Source of the DNA: Roseiarcus sp963805295
Lineage (GTDB): Bacteria; Pseudomonadota; Alphaproteobacteria; Rhizobiales; Beijerinckiaceae
Length of the DNA stretch: 64,000 nt
Direction: 5' to 3'
Assembly: GCA_963805295.1 (NCBI GenBank)
Contig: CAWDTW010000081.1
Location: 147,233-211,232, forward strand
The notes under the pieces were generated by a model. It saw only the letters and a program-made list of their open reading frames with translations, did no database searches and was not told the origin of the DNA. The position numbers and the translations under genes were made by a program. Positions 35,020-44,206 of this stretch are shown one piece after another (within the stretch, counting starts at the first letter, position 1; each line of letters opens with the position of its first letter).

Positions 35020-35655
35020 TCACATCTTGTCCATCATGCCCATCATGCCCATCATGCCCATTGGCCCCATCGGCCCCATCGGCCCCCAAGACATCTGGTC
35101 GGCGGTCTTCTTCTGGTCTTCGCTCAAGGCGGCGTAGAGCGGCTTGAGAGCCTTGTCCATCGCCCGCAAGGAGTCGAGCCGCGCCGCCATGAACTGCTCG
35201 CGCCGGTCCAGGCGATCGGGCAGGCCGAGGCCCGCCGCGCCCTTGGGATTCATCATTGTCGTGCAACGGGCGAGCATGTCTTTCGCGTTGTCTCGGGCCG
35301 CCGCCGCATAGGCCTGCCACAGCGGTTCCTGAGCCTCAGTGATCTTCAACTCGGCCTTGAGATAGGCGAGCCGTCCGTCCACGTGGCCGGCCATTGCGGC
35401 GCACATCGCCGGGCCCATGCCCTCAGACATCATGCCCGGGCCCATGCCGCCCTGAGACATCATGCCCGGGCCCATCCCGCCCTGAGACATCATGCCGGGC
35501 CCCTCGCCGCCCTGAGACATCATGCCGGGGCCCATATGGCTTTGGTTCGATTGCGCGGGGGCCATGTTCGTCTGGGCCAAGCCGACGGCGGACCCGACAG
35601 ACAGGGCCGCTGCGAGAGCGAAAGCGGGAATGGCGAAACGATTGATCTTTGACAT
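35020..35655 (-). CDS. Spy/CpxP-like periplasmic protein with LTxxQ-type motif
   Basis: A 211-residue exported protein: signal peptide (FAIPAFALAAALSVGSAVGL, AQ), a repeat region of GPGMMSQGG units (residues ~40-80), a helical core (HVDGRLAYLKAELKITEAQE, PLWQAYAAAARDNAKDML, then ALSEDQKKTADQM) and a Met/Gly/Pro tail (GPMGPMGMMGMM). The core matches the Spy/CpxP LTxxQ family, periplasmic chaperones induced by envelope or metal stress. The Met-rich ends suggest Cu(I) binding. The ATG at 35655 is preferred; a GTG lies one codon before. Confidence 0.75.
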   Translation of the reverse strand: MSKINRFAIPAFALAAALSVGSAVGLAQTNMAPAQSNQSHMGPGMMSQGGEGPGMMSQGGMGPGMMSQGGMGPGMMSEGMGPAMCAAMAGHVDGRLAYLKAELKITEAQEPLWQAYAAAARDNAKDMLARCTTMMNPKGAAGLGLPDRLDRREQFMAARLDSLRAMDKALKPLYAALSEDQKKTADQMSWGPMGPMGPMGMMGMMGMMDKM

Positions 35656-35851
35656 CACGATGTTCCTTTGGTTTGAGCGTCTTCGCGCCGGCGAAGAGGC
35701 CGGACGACGAACGACGAGATGCTAACGGGTTGAGATTCGAGGGCGCCTCACAGCGCGTTTCGCGCCTGAGAAGCGAAAGCCGACGCCGACGACCGACGTC
35801 CGCGGCGCAGCTGCGCCCTCTCGCAAACGCCGGCCATTAACGGCCGATGAC

Positions 35852-36274
35852 TCAGATTGGGCGCGGCGGTCGCTCGTCGGGCGATCGGGACACGCCCGAC
35901 ATGGCCGTTGTTGCGCATGGCATCAACCGGTCGCTCGAAAGGGACGGCGCGACGAGGCCCGTCGATGCGGGAACGATGAAGCCGCCCGAGCAGTTCGGGC
36001 ATTGACCGCAACAGCTGTGGCAGTCGCCGCATTGGTCGCCGTCCGGGTCGCCCGTGGCGCAATTCTCGGCTCCGCAGGCGAAAATCGCTTCGGCGGCGAC
36101 AAGCGCGTGATCGAACTCGCGAACCGCCGCGATCCTCAGGCTTGATTGAGCGGGCAACCAAGCCGGGCGCGCGCCGGAAGCGGAGGCCAGCTCTCCGTTG
36201 AGAGCAAACGCGACCAGCAGGACCACCCCCGCCGCCACGAGCCGCAACAGAATGCTTACATCCGCGCGTCCCAC
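35852..36274 (-). CDS. Cys-rich exported protein of unknown function
   Basis: A 140-residue product with one N-terminal hydrophobic helix (LLRLVAAGVVLLVAFALNGE) and, after it, a dense cysteine cluster (FACGAENCATGDPDGDQCGD, CHSCCGQCPNCSGG) that could hold a metal. The GTG at 36274 is chosen because GGGAGGA sits 6 bases upstream; the frame opens at 36316. I do not recognise the family. It lies between the Spy-like gene and the copper ATPase on the same strand, so a role in metal handling is plausible. Confidence 0.5.
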   Translation of the reverse strand: MGRADVSILLRLVAAGVVLLVAFALNGELASASGARPAWLPAQSSLRIAAVREFDHALVAAEAIFACGAENCATGDPDGDQCGDCHSCCGQCPNCSGGFIVPASTGLVAPSLSSDRLMPCATTAMSGVSRSPDERPPRPI

Positions 36275-36494
36275 AAGTCGTCCTCCCACACACTTTAATA
36301 TTTGAATGTTTGCCACGGGCCTTGATCCAGATCAAGGGTGACGACGTGCGCGCCCCGCGGGGTCGATCCTGGCGAATCCGAGCGCCGTCCGGCTGCAAGG
36401 GCGCGGCGGAGCAAGCCCATGCGCTATCCGCGCCCATTGGCGCCGCTCCTCGTCTTCCGTCACGCCGCGTTGCGCGCCCCATCGCTGTGATCTC

Positions 36495-39092
36495 TCACAG
36501 CCGCACCCAGCGCAGCCTCAGCGCATTGCTGATGACGCTGACCGACGACAGCGACATCGCCGCCGCGGCGATGATCGGCGACAACAGGAGGCCGAAGGCG
36601 GGATACAGCACGCCGGCGGCGACCGGCACGCCGATCCCGTTATAGATGAAGGCGAAGAAGAGATTCTGGCGGATGTTGCGCATTGTCGCAGCTGACAGCC
36701 GGCGCGCGCGGACGAGCCCCTGAAGATCGCCTCTCAGCAGCGTAACGCCGGCGCTTTCGATCGCCACGTCCGTCCCGGTTCCCATCGCGACGCCGACGTC
36801 GGCCGCCGCGAGCGCCGGCGCGTCGTTGACGCCGTCGCCCGCCATCGCGACCACCCGCCCTTCGCGCTTCAATCGCGCGACCGCGTCCGCCTTGTGATCG
36901 GGCAAGACTTCGGCTTCGACGTCCTTGATGCCGAGCTTCGCCGCCACAGCCTCGGCGGTGGTGCGGTCGTCGCCGGTCAGCATCACCACGAGGATTCCTT
37001 CGGCGACGAGGTCGCGCACGGCGCCGGGCGTCGTCGCTTTGATCGGATCGGCGATCCCGAGGATTCCGGCCGGTTTGCCGTCGACGGCGACAAAAACCGC
37101 GGTCGCGCCTTCGCGGCGCAGGGCGTCGGCCTCGGCAGCGAGCGCGCTCGCGTCGATCCCGATCTCGCCGAGAAAGTGGGCGCTGCCAATCGCGACCGCG
37201 CGCCCCTCGACTTTGCCGACCACGCCCTTGCCGGCGGGCGCGTCGAAATCCGTGGGGTCGACGAGCGCGAGCCCCTTCTCGCCGGCGGCGGCGACGACGG
37301 CCGAGGCCAGCGGATGCTCGCTCGAACGCTCCAGGCTCGCCGCGAGCCGCAGCAGCGCGTCCGCATCGAAGCCCCGCGCGGGGCGAACCGCGGTGACGCG
37401 CGGCTTGCCTTCGGTCAGCGTGCCGGTCTTGTCGACGACCAGCGTGTCGACCTTCTCGAACCGCTCCAGCGCCTCGGCGTTCTTGATCAGCACGCCCGAC
37501 TGCGCGCCGCGCCCGACGCCGACCATGATCGACATCGGCGTCGCGAGCCCCAGCGCGCAGGGGCAGGCGATGATCAGCACCGAGACGGCGGCGACGAGGC
37601 CGAAGCTGAAGCGCGGCTCCGGCCCGAACGTCGACCAGGCAACGAAGGCGAGCGCGGCGACCGCGATGACGAGCGGCACGAACCAGCCCGACACCTGATC
37701 GGCGAGGCGCTGGATCGGCGCGCGGCTGCGCTGGGCTTCGGCCACCATCTGGACGATCTGCGCCAGCACCGTGTCGCGCCCGACCCGATCGGCGCGCATC
37801 ACGAAACTTCCGCTCTGGTTCGCCGTGCCGCCGATAACGCGCTCGCCGACAGTCTTGGCGACCGGCATCGACTCGCCGGTGACCATCGACTCGTCGATGG
37901 CGCTGCGTCCCTCGACGATCTCGCCGTCGATCGGGACTTTGTCGCCGGGCCGCACGCGCAGGCGGTCGCCGACCGCGACGGCTTCCAGCGGGATATCCTC
38001 GTCGGTCCCGTCGGCCCGGATGCGGCGGGCGGTCTTCGGCGCAAGGTCGAGAAGCGCCCGGATCGCCCCGCCGGTCCGCTCGCGGGCGCGCAGCTCCAGC
38101 ACCTGGCCGAGCAGTACAAGCACGGTTATGACCGCCCCCGCCTCGAAATAGACCGGGACCGCACCGTCCGCGCCGCGGAACGCGGGCGGAAAGACGCCGG
38201 GAGCGAATGTGGCGATCACGCTGTAGACCCAGGCGACGCCGGTCCCCATCGCGATGAGGGTGAACATGTTGAGGTTGCGCGTGCGGATGGAGGCCCACCC
38301 GCGTTCGAAGAACGGCCAGCCGGCCCAGAGGACGACCGGCGTCGCCAGCGCGAACTGAATCCAGTTCGACGTTTGCGGGCCGACGAGGGCATGGACGCCG
38401 GGCAAATGGCCGGCCATTTCCAGGGCTACGACGGGGACGGCGAGCGCAAGTCCGATCCAGAACCGCCGCGTCATGTCGACGAGCTCGGGGCTCGGTCCCG
38501 TTTCGAGGGTGGGCGTCTCGGGCTCGAGCGCCATGCCGCAGATCGGACACGACCCCGGTTCCGTCTGGCGAATTTGCGGGTGCATCGGACAGGTGTAGAC
38601 GACGCCTGGCGCCGCTTCCGCAGGCTTCGCCGGTTGCGGCGCGAGATATTTCACCGGGTCGGCGACGAACTTTTCCCGGCAGCGCGCGCTGCAAAAGTAA
38701 TAGGCGGCGCCAGCGTGATCGGCCTTGTGTTTGGCCGTGGCGGGATCGACGCTCATGCCGCAGACGGGGTCCTTGGCCGCCGCAACGGGCGTAGTCGCGC
38801 CGTGGTTGTGGCCGCCGCCGGCGTGCGAATGCGCGACGCGTCCGGAAGCCGGTGCGGCGCCCTGCGGGTCGGCGGCGACGAAACGCGCCGGCTCGGCGAG
38901 GAACTTCTCGCGGCAGCCGCCGCAGCAGAAATAATACGTACGGCCTTCGTATTCGGCGCTTGCCGTTGCGGTCGCCGGATCGACGGTCATGCCGCAGACC
39001 GGGTCGCGCGCATGGCCCTCGGGCGGCGGAGGTTCGAAAACGTTCATCGCCTGGCGGCGCGCGCTGTACGAATGCAGGTCGTGGGACGGCAT
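36495..39092 (-). CDS. copA: copper-translocating P1B-type ATPase with two N-terminal YHS domains
   Basis: An 865-residue heavy-metal ATPase that would export Cu(I). In place of classical HMA domains the N-terminus has two YHS/TRASH domains (ARDPVCGMTVDPATA, CCGGCREKFLAEP; AKDPVCGMSVDPATA, CSARCREKFVADP) and a heavy-metal-binding segment YTCPMHPQIRQTEPGSCPIC, plus a His-rich linker. The core has TGES (VTGESMPVAK), the ion site ACPCALGLATP, the phosphorylation site VVDKTGTLTEGKP, the HP motif SSEHPLA, GDGVNDAPA, and the copper-type helices with YNGIGVP and MSLSSVSVI. The promoter at 39212-39242 is MerR-type. Confidence 0.93.
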   Translation of the reverse strand: MPSHDLHSYSARRQAMNVFEPPPPEGHARDPVCGMTVDPATATASAEYEGRTYYFCCGGCREKFLAEPARFVAADPQGAAPASGRVAHSHAGGGHNHGATTPVAAAKDPVCGMSVDPATAKHKADHAGAAYYFCSARCREKFVADPVKYLAPQPAKPAEAAPGVVYTCPMHPQIRQTEPGSCPICGMALEPETPTLETGPSPELVDMTRRFWIGLALAVPVVALEMAGHLPGVHALVGPQTSNWIQFALATPVVLWAGWPFFERGWASIRTRNLNMFTLIAMGTGVAWVYSVIATFAPGVFPPAFRGADGAVPVYFEAGAVITVLVLLGQVLELRARERTGGAIRALLDLAPKTARRIRADGTDEDIPLEAVAVGDRLRVRPGDKVPIDGEIVEGRSAIDESMVTGESMPVAKTVGERVIGGTANQSGSFVMRADRVGRDTVLAQIVQMVAEAQRSRAPIQRLADQVSGWFVPLVIAVAALAFVAWSTFGPEPRFSFGLVAAVSVLIIACPCALGLATPMSIMVGVGRGAQSGVLIKNAEALERFEKVDTLVVDKTGTLTEGKPRVTAVRPARGFDADALLRLAASLERSSEHPLASAVVAAAGEKGLALVDPTDFDAPAGKGVVGKVEGRAVAIGSAHFLGEIGIDASALAAEADALRREGATAVFVAVDGKPAGILGIADPIKATTPGAVRDLVAEGILVVMLTGDDRTTAEAVAAKLGIKDVEAEVLPDHKADAVARLKREGRVVAMAGDGVNDAPALAAADVGVAMGTGTDVAIESAGVTLLRGDLQGLVRARRLSAATMRNIRQNLFFAFIYNGIGVPVAAGVLYPAFGLLLSPIIAAAAMSLSSVSVISNALRLRWVRL

Positions 39093-39211
39093 GGTTCGGC
39101 TCCGGATGAGTTCTCATTCGCTTGCGCGCACCTTGATGGATGAGAAGGCGGCTTGACCACCCCCTTTTCAGGAGAGAGCTGAGGTTTCGCTATTGATACC
39201 CAGCGCGCACC

Positions 39212-39242
39212 TTGCTAGACCTTCCCATCATGGGAAGGTCAA
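39212..39242 (-). promoter_or_regulatory. MerR/CueR-type promoter and operator for copA
   Basis: On the minus strand a -35 box TTGACC and a -10 box TAGCAA are separated by 19 bases, the over-long spacer typical of MerR-activated promoters. A perfect 11+1+11 palindrome (GACCTTCCCAT-C-ATGGGAAGGTC, 39218-39240) fills the spacer and overlaps the -35 box. It matches the CueR-type operator pattern. It drives copA leftwards; merR starts 38 bases to its right. Confidence 0.85.
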
Positions 39243-39279
39243 CGGTAAGATTGTCGCAGGGAAGGTCAGAGGAGGGCCC

Positions 39280-39733
39280 ATGAACATCGGCGCGGCGGCT
39301 TCGGCGAGCGGGGTCACCGCCAAAATGATCCGCCACTACGAGGCGATCGGGCTCCTGCGCCCGGCGCTGCGGCGCGCGAACGATTATCGCGACTACGGCG
39401 AGCGCGAGGTTCACGAGCTCAAGATTCATCCGGCGGGCGCGCCGGCTCGGCTTTTCGACCGGGGAGATCGGCGCCCTTCTGGCGCTGTGGCGCGACCGGA
39501 GCCGGCCGAGCCGGGAGGTCAGGCGGATCGCCGAGGCGCATGTCGGCGAACTCGAGGCGCGCATCGCCGAGATGCAGGCGATGGCCAAGACGCTCAGCCA
39601 GCTCGTGCACAAGTGCCACGGCGACGACCGGCCGGACTGCCCGATCCTCGACGATCTGGCGCTGGGCGAGGACGGCGCCCCTCGCGCTGAGGCGCCGCGC
39701 GAAGCGGCGGGTCGCGAAGCGGGCTGGGTCTAG
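39280..39733 (+). pseudogene. MerR-family copper-responsive regulator (CueR-like), frameshifted
   Basis: The N-terminal winged HTH is clear (MNIGAAASASGVTAKMIRHY, EAIGLLRPALRRANDYRDYG). At about 39424 the frame breaks: AAGATTCATCC should be AAGTTCATCC, restoring FIRRARRLGFSTGEIGALLA, then a dimerisation helix (HVGELEARIAEMQAMAKTLS) and the metal loop HKCHGDDRPDCPILDDL with the two cysteines of CueR-type sensors. GGAGGG lies 4 bases before the ATG. Reconstructed length is ~150 residues. It probably controls copA and itself through the adjacent operator, if the frameshift is an error. Confidence 0.8.
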
Positions 39734-40100
39734 GGGGCAAAATCTGTCGCTTGTCTCCCGCGTCGATTGGACGGGGTCGAGCCTTTGCAGTCGCGAGTGA
39801 CCTCGTTCCCCCCAGAGCCGACCTTGAAGCTTGCGTGTTGAACGTCCCTTCGCACGCAATTTAGCGAAATCGAGCGGCGCAAGCCTATATTGGATCTGGC
39901 GTTCGATTCGTATCCGACAAGTTATTCCAGGAACAAGGCTTGGCGCTGGAATGAGCTATGATTTTTCCAACCTTGCGCCTGCGGATTTCGAGGACCTCGT
40001 TCGGGATCTTGTGGGACGCGAACTCGGCATTCGGTTTGAGGCATTCGGCCCCGGCCCCGACGGCGGCATGGACGGCCGCCATGCCAAGGGCCGTTCAGCC

Positions 40101-41359
40101 TCACGAATCCCCTCATTTTGAAGGACTCGAAAACGCCTGAATTTTTGATTCTCGCGCATGACGATGTGGCGAATCGTGCGGGCAGGCGGGGATGCGCAAG
40201 TCGATCGATCGGATGGAATTGGTTCATGATTTTCTGAAGCGCGCGTTTGCGGGGAGTTTGCACGCCAAGCGGATTCTTTCGCTGGCCAATGGGACGTTGG
40301 GGGTTCTGACGGGGGCGTCGTTGGCCGTTTCGGTCATCGGGCACGCGCTGGCGCAAGCACGCGGTCTGATGGACAGACACGCGATCAAACAGGTCGATCG
40401 CCTGTTGAGCAACGCCGGGGTCGTCGTATGGGACCTGTTCGCGCCATGGGCGCGCGAGGCCGTGGGCCAGCGCAAGGCGATCGTCGTGGCGATGGATTGG
40501 ACCGATTTCGACGCCGACAATCAGGCCACGCTCGCTTTGAACCTCATCACGCGCCACGGCCGGGCGACGCCGCTCCTGTGGCTGACGGTCGACAAGGACG
40601 AACTGAAGGACCGGCGCAACGACTTCGAAGACCTCTGCCTGACGCGTTTGAAGGCGATCCTGCCCGAGGGCGTGGCGGTGACGATCCTGGCCGATCGCGG
40701 CTTCGGCGACGTCAAACTGTTCGAATTCCTCGAAAGCCTCGGCTTCGGTTACGTCATCCGCTTTCGCGGCAACGTTCATGTGACCGCGGCGGACGGTGAG
40801 ACGCGCCTGGCCGCCGACTGGGTCGGCAAGAAAGGGAGCGCGCGCCTTCTGCGCGGCGCCGAACTGACCGCCGCGCGCCACAAGGTCGGCGCGGCGGTCT
40901 GCGTCCACGCCAAGGGGATGAAGGAGGCTTGGCATCTGGCCGCCAGCGATGCGACCGCGAGCGCCTCCCAGATCGTCAACCTCTACGCCAAACGATGGAC
41001 GATCGAGCCGGGGTTCCGCGACACCAAGGATTTGCGTTTCGGCATGGGCCTGAGCGTCCTGCGCATCGGCGATCCGCAACGGCGCGACCGTCTGCTGCTG
41101 CTCAACGCCTTGGCGATCCTCCTCCTGACCCTGCTCGGCGCGGCCGGCGAAAGCCTCGGCATGGACCGATCGCTCAGAACCAGCACGATCAAACGCCGCG
41201 TCCATTCGCTGTTCCGCCAGGGCTGCCTGCTCTACGATCTCATTCCCAACATGCCCGAGCGACGCTTAAGGCCGCTCGTTGAAAAATACGAAGAACTCCT
41301 AAATCAAAACAACGTCTTCACACAAACCTTCGGCCCCGCCTGAATGAGGGGATGCGTGA
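40101..41359 (+). mobile_element. IS4-type insertion sequence in the nSTAND3 gene
   Basis: A 1259-bp element with 17-bp terminal inverted repeats that differ at one position (TCACGAATCCCCTCATT left, TCACGCATCCCCTCATT right). It is flanked by an 11-bp target duplication GCCGTTCAGCC at 40090-40100 and 41360-41370. Removing the element and one duplicate restores the host frame exactly (GRSAIILQAKHY). Confidence 0.95.
40192..41343 (+). CDS. IS4-family transposase
   Basis: A 383-residue DDE transposase. Likely catalytic Asp residues are in VVAMDWTDFDADN and VTILADRGFGDVKLFEF; the Glu is in the YxxRWxIE-like block LYAKRWTIEPGFRDTKDLRF, the IS4-family signature. The reading frame is intact from the ATG at 40192 and stops 16 bases before the right end of the element. 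Confidence 0.92.
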   Translation: MRKSIDRMELVHDFLKRAFAGSLHAKRILSLANGTLGVLTGASLAVSVIGHALAQARGLMDRHAIKQVDRLLSNAGVVVWDLFAPWAREAVGQRKAIVVAMDWTDFDADNQATLALNLITRHGRATPLLWLTVDKDELKDRRNDFEDLCLTRLKAILPEGVAVTILADRGFGDVKLFEFLESLGFGYVIRFRGNVHVTAADGETRLAADWVGKKGSARLLRGAELTAARHKVGAAVCVHAKGMKEAWHLAASDATASASQIVNLYAKRWTIEPGFRDTKDLRFGMGLSVLRIGDPQRRDRLLLLNALAILLLTLLGAAGESLGMDRSLRTSTIKRRVHSLFRQGCLLYDLIPNMPERRLRPLVEKYEELLNQNNVFTQTFGPA

Positions 41360-42628
41360 GCCGTTCAGCCATCATTCTCCAAGCGAAGCATTATGCCGGC
41401 TCGCCGTTCAAAACACTGCTGTCCCAGATGAAGCGAGAACGGTCGTCCATCGACCGTATCGCGCCGGCCCGCTACCTGCTGGCGACGTCCCGGCCACTGA
41501 CTCCCGCGAACAAGAACAGCCTGGAAAAAGCGATTGGCCCAGCGTTGCGAGCTCAGGACGACATGTTCTCCGCCGACGATCTGAATGGCCTGCTGCGCAA
41601 GTACTCCGACATCGAAAAAGCCCACATAAAACTCTGGCTTTCAAGTGCAGCTATTCTCGAAAGGATCACCCGCGCGGCGGCCCATGCCTATGCCATCATC
41701 ACCAAAGACGATATTGCGGCCAAGGTTCGTGTCTACGCCCAGAATCCAAGTTTCAAGTCGGCGCGCGATACATTGGAATCTGAGCACGTTCTGATAATCT
41801 CAGGGCCTCCCGGCGTTGGCAAGACTACGCTTGCGGAAATGTTGTCATACGCCTATGTCGGCGAGGGCTGGAAGCTCATACCAATTCGTAGTCTCGACGA
41901 CGGGTTTGCCGCCATAGTCAACTCGGACAAGCAGATATTCTTGTTCGACGATTTTCTTCGGAAGGTCGCGCTCGATAAGAACGCTCTCGCCTCGAAAGAT
42001 TCCGATCTCACTCGCTTCATGAAGCGTGTAAGGCATTCGCCCAATGCGCGGTTCATACTGACGACTTGAGCCTACAACTTCGAGGAAGCGCGACGCGTCT
42101 CGGAACACCTTGCCGACGAGCGGCTCGACATTATCAAGTACGTTCTCGACGTCGGTGTTTATACGCGCCGCATAAGGGCGCGCATTCTCTACAACCACCT
42201 GCTCGTCGCCGGGACCTCGACTGCGCATATCCGGGCCCTGATCGAAAGTGGCAAAATCGCCAAGATTGTCGATCACGCCAATTACAACCCGCGCGTCATC
42301 GAATGGATGACGGATACGCTGCATGTCAGCGCCATTGCACCGGAACAGTATGCCGATGCGTTCGTAAGCGCCCTCGCAAACCCAAAAAAGCTGTGGGACA
42401 CGGCCTTCCGCACTCATATCCCGGAAAAATGCCGGCACCTGCTCTATGCACTCTTCTTCGGCTCGCAGTACGGAGAGGATATCGCCGACCTCCGACTGGC
42501 TTACCAGTCGCTTCATCCGCACTTGTGCGCGAAGTACGGACAGTCCCACGACCCAAAGGACTTCGAGGAATCGGTCCATATCCTAGCCCGCATTATGCAG
42601 CGCCGTGACGTTTTCGGCGGCGCGTTCT

Positions 42629-44206
42629 GGTGATTTTTCGGAACCGCGCTTGCTCGCGGACGCGCGGCATCGTCTCCGGCTTTGGGCCTGAAACGGGTGG
42701 AGGGGTTTGCGGGTTGAAGGGATGGGTTTGACGTTCGGGGACGTTCACGCCCCGTGTTTCAAGTGACGAGGCGCGGGATGCGCTGGAGGGCGAAACGCAG
42801 GATTTCCTGGCCGGGGCATGACGTCGGCAGATGGACGCGGATCATGGTTTTCATCTCGACGACGCGGGCGGCGATCTTGACGAGGCGCAGGCGCAACGTG
42901 TCGAATTGGGCAACGCGCCACATCGAACGCCTGGGCATCGATGCGCGCAGCCCCCACATCAGCCAGTAGGCGCCGGCGTGCAGGAAAAGCCGAAACTGAT
43001 TGGCGGTCGCCTTGGTGCATGAGGTGCGATCCGACGCCAGATGCGTCTTCCAGGATTTGATGTGGTTTTCGGCCTGGCCGCGCCGGCAATAGACGTCTTC
43101 GTAGAGCACGCGAGCGTTGCGCTTGTTCAGATTGGTGACGACGAAGCGCGTGTCTGATCCTTCCGCGCCCGCTTCGACCCGGGCGATGATCCGCTCGACC
43201 CGGCTCCAGCTTTGCGCGCCGTCGAAGAACTCTTTGAAACGACGAAGCTTGCCGTCTCTGGGCGCGGCTTCGAACCGTGCCTTTACACTGGCTTCGAGAC
43301 TTTCGACATGCCGGCGCAACGTCGTAGTCGGCGCGACGCCGAGGATGTAATCGAGGCCGCTCGCCCGACACCAGTCGAGAACCTCGGGGCCGCAGTAGTG
43401 GCTGTCGGCGCGCAGCAGGATCTCAGTGTTGGGCCAATGGGCTCGGATCGCGCGCAACAGCCGGCGGAGGAAGGGTTTGATCTCCTTGCCGCTCGGCCGC
43501 TTGGCGGGACGAAGCACGGCAGTGACGAAGCGGCCCTCGCCGTCGAACACGACGATGGGCTGAAAGCCGTATTCGTCGTAATGCGCGTTGAACAACCGCA
43601 ACTGCTGCCCGCCATGGACCGCGTCGAACGTGTCGTCGATGTCGAGGGTGATCCGTTTGGGAACCTTGTGAAAGGACTCGCAATAGAGATCGACCATCGC
43701 GCGACCCATCCGCAACAGGGCGCGAACCTCCGGCAGATTTTCCAACCGCGAGATCGTCGACTGCGAGCACAGTTCGCGATCCGACGGCGTCAGATCGAGC
43801 GCCATCTTGAACATCGGATCGCTCCGCAGGCAATTGGCGTCGTTGCCGTCCTCATAGCCCGCCGCGATCATCAGCAGCCGAAAGCGGATGATGTCGGCAA
43901 GGCTGTGGGTGATCTGATCGGGCGCGCGCCGGTCCACCATGCAGGCGGCGAGCCGATCGGCGACGCGAAGGCGCTGGTCGACCTCGCCCAACGCCAGAAC
44001 GCCGCCATCCGACGACAGCAAGCCGCCGTCAAACTTGACCTCGACGCGCTTGCCCGAAACAGGTGACAACCCAGGCAACGGCAACATAGGATCGTTCATG
44101 GCAGGTGCGGCCTCGCTGAAATCGCGCGAATCGGCTTAGACAACCAAATTATACACGAAATCAGCTATTTACGCCACACCCGCCAACCCGCAATGCATAA
44201 TCCGGG
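42629..44206 (-). mobile_element. IS1380-type insertion sequence, copy 1
   Basis: About 1.58 kb. Its limits are inferred by comparison with copy 2 (59854-61434): both begin CCCGGATTATGC on the transposase-start side and end AATCACC on the other. No clear target duplication is visible. It interrupts the nSTAND3 gene between GGCGCGTTC and GGCGGGTTC. It is oriented opposite to copy 2. Confidence 0.75.
42759..44099 (-). CDS. IS1380-family transposase, copy 1
   Basis: A 446-residue DDE transposase: VKFDGGLLSSDGGVLALGEV near the N-terminus, ITLDIDDTFDAVHGGQQLRL with the first Asp, ILLRADSHYCGPEVLDWCRA with the second, and CRRGQAENHIKSWKTHLASD with the Glu. All three are characteristic IS1380 blocks. 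The frame is intact. By eye it is more than 90% identical to the copy at 59961-61301. Confidence 0.92.
   Translation of the reverse strand: MNDPMLPLPGLSPVSGKRVEVKFDGGLLSSDGGVLALGEVDQRLRVADRLAACMVDRRAPDQITHSLADIIRFRLLMIAAGYEDGNDANCLRSDPMFKMALDLTPSDRELCSQSTISRLENLPEVRALLRMGRAMVDLYCESFHKVPKRITLDIDDTFDAVHGGQQLRLFNAHYDEYGFQPIVVFDGEGRFVTAVLRPAKRPSGKEIKPFLRRLLRAIRAHWPNTEILLRADSHYCGPEVLDWCRASGLDYILGVAPTTTLRRHVESLEASVKARFEAAPRDGKLRRFKEFFDGAQSWSRVERIIARVEAGAEGSDTRFVVTNLNKRNARVLYEDVYCRRGQAENHIKSWKTHLASDRTSCTKATANQFRLFLHAGAYWLMWGLRASMPRRSMWRVAQFDTLRLRLVKIAARVVEMKTMIRVHLPTSCPGQEILRFALQRIPRLVT

Noticed and set aside
36894..39143. A 749-codon plus-strand frame opposite copA
   Set aside because: Its composition (RDRR, DDER-type runs) is that of the complement of a transmembrane ATPase gene; copA has every catalytic motif.
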